Under the pieces are notes generated by a model. That model ran no database searches. It had not been told where the DNA came from and saw nothing but the letters and a program-made list of their open reading frames with translations. From Lithospermum erythrorhizon (taxonomy: Eukaryota > Streptophyta > Magnoliopsida > Boraginales > Boraginaceae), in contig JADFUC010000963.1 of the NCBI GenBank assembly GCA_019722365.1, forward strand, positions 310,001 to 374,000: a stretch of 64,000 bases of DNA. Direction: 5' to 3'. The translations under genes were made by a program, and so were the position numbers. Shown here in pieces: positions 53,251-64,000 of the stretch. Each line of letters starts with the position of its first letter. Positions within the stretch are counted from its first letter, which is position 1.

Positions 53251-53679
53251 ATAGTTGCTTCGGCTACAAGTATAGTTTTAATTTCCTTTTCATATCATCA
53301 AGTTATCGTAGTATGATCTTTTGTGATGGTTTACTCCATAAATCACTCTTTCCTTGGTGATCATATCATGATTATGTACAAAAAAGGTAAAATTTTGCTC
53401 ATATAAAGCATGCTTCCGCCTATTATAGCCTACCTACATTTTCGACTTCACTCATTATCCTTATCGCCGCCCAAAATTACAAGTCGTTCATTTAGCAATT
53501 ACATTCTATAGTACAATTCTACCTGCAAATAAGTGGTCTCTTCTTATTCAAGTTTCTCATGTACCCTTTTATTATATTACACTTTGTATGTAAATTTTTA
53601 ACTAAAATTTCAATAAGTATTTAATAGCTAATTATATTATTACCAATGTTGCTTGTTTAATAGTTCATATTGATTACAG

Positions 53680-55734
53680 GTTCATTTACCAGGGTTTCAA
53701 ACAGTTCAATTTGAAGACGATGCAGACTTAGAAGAGTTTATGCAAAATGAGAGACTAAAACAAACTATGCTAGTTCTTCAAAACTAAAGCCACTGATCCT
53801 GAAGAAAGAAAATTGAGACTACTTTACAAAGAATTTCAGACTACGTATTTAAAAGCAACAATGCACATGGACTAAAAGGAAGCGAGGTGCAGCTATTATA
53901 CGATTGTAGTGTAGTTAATCCTACGGAAAGTGAGAGGTATTATCTGAGGGTATTACTAAATAATGTCCGTTGTCCCACATCTTTTGACAGTTTGTTAATG
54001 GTTAATGGTGTCTAGCTCATTTCGCAGGTCGCTCACAAAGAGGATATCTAAGCATAATGATAGCTTACTTAAAAGAGCTATGGAAGAGGCTTCGATATAT
54101 AGGATGCCATTCGACCTGAGAAGATTATTTGCTACTTTGCTACATTATTGCAGTTCTTTGGGTTATTTGAGGAATTCTATGAACATTTGGTAGAAGATTT
54201 CAAGAATGCTCAGATGCAACTAAACTTATCTGATAATGATGTATTATATAAGGTGCTCGGAGGGATAAATGATATACTGAAGTCACTAGGTAGGGACATT
54301 AATCAGTTCCCTCTTGTGCCATTCATATACAGTACCACAGAAGCAGAACGCTACACAATAGAAATTCTAGCATAAAAGAACATTCCTGTTCCAGAAGAGG
54401 ATTTGTATGCACTTAATGAGCTGAATAAAAAACAGAAAGAGGCTTTTGATATACTCTTCAACAGAGCAATGTCTAACAATCGAAGGCACATTTTTTCTGA
54501 CGGACCAAGAGAATGAGAAAGCTTTTTATATAAGGTACCGCCGCACGTATTAGATGTTGCTTTATAAGGATTACGCCGCATCATTAGGAATTGCTTCTCT
54601 CAATTTTGTGAGTCGAATCGTATTAATTCAAGGTTTAAAATATCAATTGATACAAAACCTGGTAATAAATGCCAAATATCCTTCCAAAGTAGTAAAGCCG
54701 AGCTTATAAGAAATTCTAAGATTATCATACGATGAAACACCTATGGCGCATAGTTATCTATACAAGCAACAAGACCTACTACCGCAAGATTTAAGAGAAA
54801 TGAACAAGTAGATGCGAGCATCGTTACTTCAACTTTATGCAAATACTTCAAAAAACTGAAATTGACTGACAACATGAGAGCACGATATGATCTTGATTTT
54901 GTTGATTTTCTTATGAGAATAGGCAATGGGAAATAGCCTGTAAATGAAAGACATGAAGTTGAAATTCCACAATCAATGTTGATACGATACACATCACTTG
55001 AACGATCAATAGAGGATTTGATCTCTTATGTGTATCCTGATTTAATCCTCTTTGAGACGAGTCCCTTTGAAATGATGCAACATATCATTCTCTGCCCAAA
55101 GAATAATTTTGTAGACGACATTAATTCGAAACTGATTCAAAGAATTCCAGGAGAAGAGATTGTATACATCAGTGATGATAAAGCTAAGAACGCATCAGAT
55201 CAAGGCGACTATGTTGATTACTTAAATAGCCTAGAACTAAAAGGACTTCCACAACATAGATTAATCCTTAAAGTGAATTCTCCTGTCATCTTATTGAGGA
55301 ATATAAATCCTGTTGAGGGCCTTTGCAATGGTACTCCCCTTATTTGCAAGCTATTGACACCCAATCTTGTGGGGGCTGTCATTGCTACAGGCCAATTTAG
55401 GGGGAAACATGTTTGGATTCCAAGAATTCCCCTGGAACCTAATCCATCTGATAACAACTATATAATACCATTTGTAAGGCGACAATTTTCATTACGCCTA
55501 TGTTTTGCAATGACCATAAACAAGGTACAAGGTCAAACACTTGACTATGTTGGTATTTATCTCCGCCAACATGTTTTTTCTCATGGACAGCTCTATGTAG
55601 CATTGTCCCGAGCAAAAACAGGGAAAAACGTGAGAGTTTTGATCATTCCAGCCATGGCCACTGATACAGGATCTAAATATACAACTAACGTTGTTTATGA
55701 TGAAGTTCTTGTAAAAGCGAGTCTCACTTAATCT
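53680..55734 (+). pseudogene. PIF1-type helicase of the Helitron, degenerate
   Basis: Begins with HLPGFQTVQFEDDADLEEF (about 53681), then LRRLFATLLHYC (about 54115), YEHLVEDFKNAQMQLNLSDN (about 54178) and PEEDLYALNELNKKQKEAFD (about 54390). The Walker A loop, usually GPGGTGKT, reads GPRE followed by a stop near 54515. The last 251 codons (54976-55731) are intact: VYPDLILFETSPFEMMQHII, LPQHRLILKVNSPVILLRNI, GRNI-like NPVEGLCNGTPL, QFSLRLCFAMTINKVQGQTL and HGQLYVALSRAKT. The first half is thus broken and the second half open. Confidence 0.88.
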
Positions 55735-56973
55735 TTTGATTAACATTTTTTTGATCCTACTTTTGACATTAGCATATGATAGGATAGATTACTAAGTAAC
55801 AAGGTCACATTTGGCTACTGGTAGGAGTACCAATGGTAACCTTCGACCAATGTCTTTTATTTTTTCTTATCTTGTTTTGCCTTTCATGCAGCACATTTTT
55901 GAAATATGTTTTGTTTACCACTATATCTACTTCTCTGACATTTCATTATTAGCAATTGCTCCTCGCTATCACTTATGCAACTATGCAGAATTAAACATGG
56001 CTTATCTTATATCTTTGTTTACCCTTTATTCAAATAGTACATTTTACCCTTATAATGATTTTGACTGTGTGATTAGAAATAGCATATCTCTTGTTATTTT
56101 TAAATGATGGGTGTTACTTAAATTTCTATGTCATATCAAGGACCATCATTATCATATAATTTGATGAAATCGATTATGCATTTTCTATACTTTTATGTAT
56201 GCCAATTAAACTTACGCAATACTGTTTATTTTTATATGTTGTATATTTTTACTGAAGATACAGATTCAACTACAAATGGAACGGAATACCATGCTCATCC
56301 CACAAATTGACAGTCGCACCAGAAATTGCACATCCAGAATCACCATAATTGAAGACATCCCAGCACTAACTGCTGGAACTGGATTACTGATTAAGCGATC
56401 TATCTTAACGGATGACGAGGTATTATTATTGTTCATTATGAAACAACAACTGGTTTTGTCTTCCTTGTCTAACATTAACTCATTTAGTTTATTCCCATCC
56501 TCTCACTAAGCTTAATAAAGAGCTGCCTCTTATAGTTTATTATGAAACATCTATAAGTTTTGTCTACCTTGCTAAATTTAAACTTACTTAGCTTCTTTCA
56601 TATTGCGTGAAATCAAATAGTACTACAATTTTGGTTCATACATCCATATTTTTTAGGTCCAAAAACTACACCACACTGTAAGATCAATGCCCAGTCGCAT
56701 TTGTCGAGCCACAATATCACCCAGATAGTAGACAATCAGTACTAATGGATACTTCATCGAGACACCCTCATACAGCAATACCAGATGTAGTTCCAAATTT
56801 GGGCCATTTCCTCAACAACTTGACACCAATTAGTGTTATTTTTAGCAATAGGAGGCCTAATATTAATAATTTCAGTATCTTCACACTCTTGCTTACAATG
56901 TCTAAATCAACAGCCACATTATAAAGCATGACTATAATAAAAAAAAACTTCCATATTTTCTATGCTAGAGATA

Positions 56974-58110
56974 ATGGGAGCTGTAATTGCCTTTGAAGAT
57001 CCAACAAATGTAATTGTGGATGGAAAACTGAAAAAGATTCAGCGTTTCACCTTTGTTGATATGGAGTAAGTTTAAATAGATAGTAACACATCGTAACTTC
57101 TCATTATTATTCTCATATTACACTATCCCTCGATCAGGGATTTATTCCCATTTGCATAAATGATGACAGCCAATGGCCTGTGACATTGATGGAAGCCATG
57201 AATTCAAGAGCGGTAGTAGTAGCAAAGCGACTTAGTTTGACAACATACAATGGGCTGAATTTCAAAATCATTTTATGTCTTCACAATAATGATCTACATC
57301 TAAATTACCACATTTTTAACAAGTTAAAATCAACACATGCATCTCACTATCAGCCAAAAACAATTCATCATTTACTATAAATCCTACAATCGAAGCAGCA
57401 TTAAACTTCAAATCATGGTATTATCCCTTGCATAAAGTACTCAATTGTCTTGCTGAACATAAGAATATAAATTAACTACATATGTTAAATATAACAGGTC
57501 GAAATAAGAATACCACACAAATACAATCAATACTTGTGGATCAAACTATAAGTGTATCAAGACAACGCCCTGATGAAGCGAAACGAGACAATACATATCA
57601 AGCAAGTGCACCTTGAAAACATTTAATAAAGGCGAAACATATAATAGACATTATTTACAAAATCAAACACAAAATTAATCTAATAACAAAATGTTTTAGC
57701 CGGGAGATTATTGGATAAGAGGATTCCTGCAAATTTATGAAGATGATCAAATTAAATACTTAGCAGACGCATCAATCGCTTCAAAAAATAAGTGTCAAGA
57801 AGGTATCACATATACATGCTATAGCTGTGACAAAGAAGTAACTGTGCCGAGGTACGAGTATTACCTGTTCAAATAACATTTATAGTTTTCTTTTCCTCGT
57901 TCGTCATTATTTGAAAATGAAAAACAACATAAATATAGGACATTGGTGGTAATGTCCAAGATCTCGATGAACTGAACAATAAAATGGCAAAGAATTGGCG
58001 CTCAAGAAAGAATCTTGCAAACAACTGCGATGAACATATTGAAATTATCAAATTTGGTACTTCACTTGATTATTTGCATTTGGATTGCGATCAAACTTTT
58101 ATACATTAAA
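56974..58110 (+). pseudogene. RPA1-like single-stranded DNA-binding protein, Helitron-linked
   Basis: Pieces in order: MGAVIAFEDPTNVIVDGKLK then KIQRFTFVDME (56974-57066), then FIPICINDDSQWPVTLMEAM followed by NSRAVVVAKRLSLTTYNGLNF (about 57141-57262), then PGDYWIRGFLQIYEDDQIKY and YTCYSCDKEVTVPRYEYYLF (about 57710-57876). These fit RPA1 DNA-binding folds B and C; the CX2C pair is the start of the fold-C zinc site. Introns probably separate the pieces, but stops and frame changes are also present. Plant Helitrons often carry such genes. Confidence 0.72.
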
Positions 58111-60367
58111 AATTTCATATGTAAATGTATATGCACATGGTCAAAACTATGATCTAGACAACATTAGACTTAATTTTTAATGAAAGAATTTTCCCGATGC
58201 TATTCGACGTGGTTTCAAAGCACAATGAAGGTCAAAGAAAGATCTTTACCGCCGGATACTTGATGACATTGACTCAAACAGAAGCCAATCAAGCAACACT
58301 TGTTAATCTAGTATGAATTTCATTTGTGATAAACACCCAAATTCATACATCCGATCCTCAAATTGGATATAAATTAATCTAAACACACATAAAATAAACA
58401 AATGTACTAATTTAATCTTTACATTTCAACCAAGTCAACGGTAACCCAAATCCCCACGGTATGCCTCGCGTGAAAGCCCCTTCAAACTCCTCTCTAATGC
58501 TTGTTCAACACAGAAATGATGTCCTCTAGATTGCACACACCAAGATGAAACTAATCGAAAGATTAACTTCTAGAAATAAGATGAATAAAGAATCGCAAGA
58601 GAAAAAATCTTCCAATTCACCAAGAGTAGGCGGCACCTTTTGAGAGGGGAGGTGGAGGCTTGTGATTCTAATGTCATGAAAAACCTAATCCCTCTTAAAT
58701 ACCAAGTTCCAAATTCACTCAAGCTAAACTGCTAAGAATCGCTTAACTCGTTAACTTAATTGGGACCGCCACGAGCTTCTAATTAAATAATGAAGTTAGT
58801 GGGTTGTTCTATTTAATTAACTTTAACAAGTCAATTAAAATACTAACGAGTCACCATCGACAACATATCAAGTTATTTATCGATTTTCACTGCTTAATTG
58901 GATTAAACTTTGCAAGTTTAACTAATTAATGTTCATCAACATATATATTTGACAAATATATAAATATTGAGAAATACATTTCTCAATATACAAAGCCTCG
59001 CTTTAATTTCATTCATGAAATATTATTCAATATCATCAGATGTGCGTGGATCTTCAAAGCTCGTATAATAAGAAATAGATAATAATAATAATTGACCAAT
59101 TACTATTATTATAACGATTAATGAAGAAGATGCAAGAATCGTCATAACCCCTTAAATTATCACGGTAACCCACACTAGTAATATATATCATTACTAAGTG
59201 AACACTAAGTTCCAATAATCACATTTAACCAACCCTCGCTAAATGAATCGGGATACAATCGTCGCGAACAAAAGATAATAAAAGCGGAATCAATTCTCAT
59301 TGATTTCCAACAACTTCTTTCACTACCAACCGAAACACGTAAGAAAGTTCGCATAAAGCGGAAACAACCAACTTCTCACTCTTCTCCATTGTCACCATTA
59401 AAACGCCAAATGAGCGAAATCTCCATCAATCCAGGTTTGTCTTATAAATAAATAACGTTTACTATAAAAATAATACATTTCGACAAAGTTCAATTTTTAA
59501 CATTTAAATAAAAAACAAGATGGCCTTGCAAAAAAAGATATTCCTAAGTTATATCAAACCAACAAGGCGAGGCAATTCTGTGAAAGATAAAAATCAACAA
59601 CGAACGAAAGTATAGACGCTTAAACGAAAGACTAAATCAATCTTTTGAGAAACTATCAAAAATTCTTATGTTTGTAATCTTTTGAGACTGTAATATCATG
59701 TTAATATAAATCTGACTGTTGTAGAATTATCGTGTGTTTTGGGATGTTCCCTACAAAACTATCATGCTAATGCTCATGCTTGTTCGTAGAACTTTCATCT
59801 TAAAGTTAAGGTTAAATAGTATAGTACATTATTTAATATCATAGTCTTTCCCTAATATTGGAAGCATATACAATTGTTCATTTAATGCTCCAGATATCAT
59901 TTTGCTAAACCATATAGAAGGGATTCCTTTGCGAACCTGGGGTGCAAATCCGACCTTTCTCATTTTATTACAGTATGGCCAAAGTAATTTCTGTTATACA
60001 TTTTGTCTGGGGTAACATGATTCAATATATACAATACCCAAATAAATAAGTTTAAGATTTAAACGACTATTTTACCTAGCTTTGAAGATAATTTCAAAGG
60101 TTAAACAATCTATTTACGAAGAAAGCTCAAATAACTATCAATAGAATGTGATTTTATGACGAACATCTCTTAGAAGTCTAGAACCATCTTTTTTCCCCAT
60201 GTATAGCCAAAAGCCCAAAATAAATGAAAGTCTTTTCTTATTCATAAGTCTTCTCATCTCCTCTCAACTCCCCATAGCCTCTCCTCTTTTGTCCCAAATC
60301 ATTGTCCACTCCCCCCACCAAAAATAATCAAATACCCACATAATAAAAAGTCAACGATATTTATTCA
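58111..60367. other. Intergenic, possible LTR remnant, no gene seen
   Basis: 58320-59330 has an LTR-like texture without ORFs and contains a strong hairpin (58965-58988). I could not find paired ends or a target duplication. The last few hundred bases are the SGT1 promoter and 5' UTR, pyrimidine-rich with CTCTCCTCTTTTGTCCC at about 60280. Confidence 0.4.
58965..58988. repeat. 11-bp stem hairpin
   Basis: TATTGAGAAAT, two bases AC, then ATTTCTCAATA: a perfect 11-bp inverted repeat. No T-run follows, so a terminator-like role is not supported; it may belong to an old transposon. Confidence 0.9.
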
Positions 60368-63300
60368 ATGGCTGAATTAGATCTGGAGAAAAAAGCAAAG
60401 GAGGCGTTTATCGACGACCACTTTGAGCTAGCCGTTGACTTATACACTCAAGCCATAGCTTTGAATCCTAAAGACCCTCAATTATTTGCTGATAGGGCTC
60501 AAGCCAATATCAAATCTGCCAACTTTACTGGTATTTATTTATACTTATGTCCCAATAAATTGTCCACTTTGTTTGTTTTTTCGATAGTCAAAATTAACCA
60601 ACTTTGTAGCCTTAATTGACTGACACATGTAATTTTGATTTATCATGTTAATAGTAACACATTAAAAAAACAGGCTTTTGATATATTTTTCACCAAATAG
60701 TATAAGCATAATTATCACAATTAGCTGTATATACCTGCTTATAATGTGGTCATTAGTATACGCATAATTATCTTATATATATATATGAGCAGAAGCTGTT
60801 GCTGATGCAAACAAGGCAATTGAGTTGGATCCTACCATGGGTAAAGCATATTTCCGAAAAGGGTGAGTTCGTTGTCGTTTTACATGTTACTTGGGTTGTT
60901 TGCTTCATTCTATACTTCATAGAATAGGTTTTTATCTTGTTTACTGTATATTACCTTGGGTTGGATATGCTCGTGTCGTTTTACTTATCTGTCATGTTGA
61001 ATCAAGGTCCTCAATAATTTTTAAGTATTGATCTTAGCATCTCATGTGCCCTCCCAGAACCACGAATAATAGCATTTCTTTATGTTGATTCTTATCGAGT
61101 CTCTAGTTTATTCCCTTTATATTTTTTATGAGGGTTTTACAGTATTCAAACACACTTTTTCCATGACATTACAGCATGGCCTGTATTAAGCTTGAAGAGT
61201 ATCAGACAGCTAAGATGGCCTTGGAAGCAGGTGCTGCATTAGCTCCTGGAGATATCCGATTCACAAATTTAATTAAAGAATGCGATGAGCGTATTGCAGG
61301 TATAATCAGATACCAAGTATAGAACAAGAATTCTATCTTTGTTTTGAAAAATAAAGTGGGTTGTCATTCTTTGGACATCTTTATCTACATGTCTATGTTT
61401 TGGACATTTGGTGGTGAATGCAACTCCATTTCATCAGTTAAATTTTCTGTCTTATGTGTTAGCTTAATTACGATGCTTTCTTGAGTCGTAACACTTAAAA
61501 TGAGATTTGTGTTAATGGAATATGCACTCTAACTAAAGTGAATTTTACACTTCGTTAAAGGTTCTAGGACATTGGACATAATAAACCCTTCTATGGCATC
61601 TACTTCACTCAGAATGGTATTGGGGGTGTTATTTTATGTTTTGCATTTTTTTCAGCCTTTAATGTACTGACGTTAGGTTTAATATGATGCACTCTTATTT
61701 CTGTTATTTCATCTATGAGAAATTGTGAACTCAATGTGACAATGAGACTATTTATAGAAATTTGGACGACTCTAACAATATTACACTTAAGTTATTGCAC
61801 TATTGTTGTGAGTCTTGATCGTTCCTTTTTGCTTCATCCATTTTAGAGGAAGCTGGAGAGATGTTAAAAGTGTCACCAGATAATATCCCAGGTGTAGTTG
61901 CTCCAGTTGAGAAAGCTGCTGTGGTTTCAACTCAACCAGCTTCAAACTCAAACCATCAGCCGACAGTGACTGTAGCTGCCAAACCAAAATACAGGTTGCT
62001 TGAACTTCTCAATAGACTTCATTGTAATACAATTCGCATTTTATGAATTCTTAAATATTTCAGGTCTGTTTCTCTTCGAGAATTGATTGTTTGTCTCGAA
62101 TAACATGATTATTACTCCCTCCATCCCTAGAAGAGCCTCCACTTTGTTAGTAATCAAAATTAACAAACTTGATGGCTTAATTGACTCACACAACTTCAAT
62201 TTGAATTAAAATTATAATGTTAATAGTTGTAATGTAAAAATACTACTTACATTTTGATATATCTTTCACAAAATAATATATTAATTTTTTTTAAGGTCAA
62301 AGCTAAAAAAGTCAACACATCAAAATTAGAAAGTGGACGACCTTTTAGGAATTGACTTTTTCTTTTGCCTTCTACCCGTATTGCAAAAGCAGAAGAGTTC
62401 TACATGTGCTAATCTCGAATAGCTACGCTTTTTAGATAGGTTTCCTCCTTTATTAAAGATTTTACATTTCTAAAATCTAATGAGGAAACAAACAATTGCA
62501 GACATGAGTTTTATCAGAAACCAGAGGAAGTGGTTGTAACTATTTTTGCTAAGGGCATACCTGCAAATAATGTGACAGTTGATTTTGGTGAACAAATTGT
62601 ACGTTCTCTTTAATTTGTTCTAGCTTGATTAGCAGTTAGCATCTGCATTCTCATTATTAAATGCATTTTCTGATGATGAGTGATTTTGTCCTTTGATTCA
62701 ACAAACAGCTAAGTGTTACAATTGAGGTGCCTGGTGAAAGTGCTTACTCTTTTCAACCTAGGCTATTCAGCAAGGTAATGCCTGTTACTTCCTTGTGTAC
62801 AACAAAAATGAATAACTAATTGCAGTGTCAAGAATCAGTCTAAAAAAACATAGCCTCTGTTATGTTCCCTATTCCTCACTTTTTTTTTCGTGGGAGCAAC
62901 GGCGTTCTTGAAATTATTTCAAGGATTAGAAAAATAGTTTGTTTATTCTTCCTTTCCCCTCTAATAGGTTTGTGTGTGTGTGGAAATGATTTGCAATGTA
63001 GTTAACTTTTGAACTTCTTGTTTTTTTGTAACCTGAAGATAATTCCTGCAAAATGTCGATTTGATGTCTTGACCACAAAAATTGAGATTCGCCTTGCGAA
63101 AGCTGAACCTCTTCATTGGACGTCCCTTGAGTACACAAAAGAGACGGCAATTAAACCACTTGCAAGTATCCCATCAGGTATTACCTATCACCGGTTTTCA
63201 TGAATCTTTAGTCTTTTAGTTTAAATTGACCATGCTAATGTGTAGCTGGAGTCCCCTTAACATTAATGTCCTCAAAGTGATTGAGGTTTTTATGGATGGC

Positions 63301-63925
63301 CTGGTTTACTCATTTATATGACAATTTCAGTTACTCATTTATTAGCCTTTCTTTTCTGCTCTTCATGCCAACAACCCAATTTGTGCTAGTTTGTTGGTTC
63401 TCCTTGCAAGCAAAAATTCATTTTGGATTTGCACGACTGCTCAACCATGCTATTTAGTTCTAGTTTCTTTCATATTAAATCACCCAAAAAGTGTTTAGTT
63501 TAATATACCTGGAGCCTCAAATCACTTTTTTTCAATTATTTAAGTTTATTCAGCTCATCTTTGTCTCCCTTACCCCTTCGGTTCGGTACAAATTTGTGCC
63601 GGAAGCTGACGAAAGTAATTATGAATCTTACAGTCACTAGTAGACCCGCATATCCCTCCTCAAAATCGACTGCAGTGGATTGGGATAAACTGGAAGCTCA
63701 GGTGAAAAAGGAGGTATGCTGAAAATTGAGCTTTTAAGCTCTATTTATGTCGATCTTAATTTCTGGGTTACTCTCTGTTGGATTGAGATATCTGCTAATA
63801 CTCACTGATTTGTAATTCAGGAAAAGGATGAAAAATTAGATGGAGATGCGGCTTTAAACAAATTCTTTCGAGACATATATGGTGATGCCGATGAGGACAC
63901 AAGAAGAGCCATGATGAAATCTTTC
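60368..63925 (+). CDS. SGT1: SGT1 co-chaperone, partial (last exon beyond the window)
   Basis: Exons: 60368-60530, 60793-60862, 61175-61299, 61847-61994, 62502-62598, 62709-62774, 63039-63177, 63634-63713, 63821-63925; all GT-AG, phase kept. SGT1 is a cytosolic/nuclear HSP90 partner that, with RAR1, stabilises NLR immune receptors and also contacts SCF ubiquitin ligases through SKP1. TPR domain (about 1-120): KAKEAFIDDHFELAVDLYTQ, LFADRAQANIKSANFTEAVA, KAYFRKGMACIKLEEYQTAK. A variable linker follows (APVEKAAVVSTQPASNSNHQ). The CS domain, which binds HSP90, runs HEFYQKPEEVVVTIFAKGIP to LRFS-type PRLFSKIIPAKCRFDVLTTK, IEIRLAKAEPLHWTSLEY. The SGS domain starts STAVDWDKLEAQVKKEEKDE and DGDAALNKFFRDIYGDADED, TRRAMMKSF. 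The conserved C-terminal end (last about 35 residues) lies past base 64000. Confidence 0.96.
60585..60725. repeat. Stowaway-like repeat fragment in SGT1 intron 1
   Basis: AGTCAAAATTAACCAACTTT, GCCTTAATTGACTGACACA and TTTTGATATATTTTTCACC correspond in order to the element at 62115-62350. The ends are missing. Confidence 0.55.
62114..62355. repeat. Stowaway-like MITE in SGT1 intron 4
   Basis: The left end reads TACTCCCTCCATCCCTAGAA, the usual Stowaway terminus after a TA target. GAAAGTGGACGACCTTTTAGG at about 62326-62346 is the imperfect inverse of the left CCTAGAAGAGCCTCCACTTTG. The outermost right bases are decayed. Length and lack of ORF fit a MITE. Confidence 0.65.
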
Positions 63926-64000
63926 GTAAGATTGCCACCCTTTCCTTATTTTAGTAGTCCCATCCCCATGTCTTGTCCTCTCTAACGAACCCTAAAATTG

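Larger units (their letters stand above)
48394..58110 (+). mobile_element. Helitron rolling-circle transposon, decayed
   Basis: The plus strand carries, in order, the Helitron N-terminal zinc-type segment (48691-49035), Rep/Helitron_like_N (51250-53250), a PIF1-type helicase (53680-55734) and an RPA-like single-stranded DNA-binding part (56974-57880). Rep + helicase + RPA is the plant Helitron layout. All parts have stops or frameshifts. A block at 49078-51030 interrupts the N-terminal part and looks like an unrelated LTR. The 5' end could be near 47295 and the 3' end right of 58110; neither was proven (no hairpin-CTRR end found). Confidence 0.85.

Noticed and set aside
55218..55746. Minus-strand frames of 79 and 82 codons
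   Set aside because: They are antisense to the well-conserved PIF1 helicase tail.
59935..59975. GCGAACCTGGGGTGCAAATC as a possible Helitron 3' hairpin
   Set aside because: No clear stem-loop followed by CTRR was found, and it is nearly 2 kb past the last Helitron coding match.

Overview
This window is nuclear DNA from a flowering plant, most likely a eudicot. It is AT-rich, its genes carry many short GT-AG introns, and transposons sit between them. The protein set is plant-typical: NF-YB, TTL-type TPR-thioredoxin, CDKC kinase, SGT1, ankyrin-PGG, Ty1/copia and a plant Helitron with an RPA-like gene. I cannot name the species. Exon joins below were worked out by hand from splice sites and reading phase.

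Layout. 1.1-2.7 kb (-): a decayed ankyrin-repeat/PGG membrane-protein gene. 4.0-8.9 kb (-): a complete but dead Ty1/copia retrotransposon with both LTRs, a tRNA-Met primer site, a polypurine tract and a 5-bp target duplication. 11.2 kb (+): an intronless NF-YB subunit. 14.2-17.1 kb (-): a 7-exon TTL gene (711 aa). 18.4-23.4 kb (-): a 12-exon CDKC kinase (502 aa). 24.1-29.4 kb (+): a plant gene of unknown function with an Arg/Ser-rich C-terminus, divergent from CDKC and interrupted by one in-frame TAG. 30.2-30.7 kb (-): a broken RBM18-like RNA-binding gene copy. 33.0-35.4 kb (-): a Lys-rich coiled-coil protein of unknown function with a long 5' leader containing a 61-codon upstream ORF. 36.3-39.85 kb: an AT-rich block with GCGAATT-type inverted motifs. 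40.0-45.3 kb (+): a 14-exon plant PrimPol gene (600 aa). 48.4-58.1 kb (+): a decayed Helitron (Rep, PIF1-type helicase, RPA-like part) with a foreign LTR-like block inside. 60.4 kb to the window end (+): SGT1, with its last exon outside the window.

The working genes do not form one pathway. CDKC (transcription elongation/splicing), NF-YB (promoter binding), the RS-rich protein (possibly RNA-related), PrimPol (fork repriming), TTL (TPR adaptor) and SGT1 (HSP90 co-chaperone) look like ordinary independent loci. The most unusual items are the duplicated acidic/Trp-Trp motif at the PrimPol C-terminus, the in-frame stop in the RS-rich gene, the leader ORF of the coiled-coil gene, the inverted-motif block at 36-40 kb, and the Helitron with a lost Rep HUH motif and an RPA-like module.
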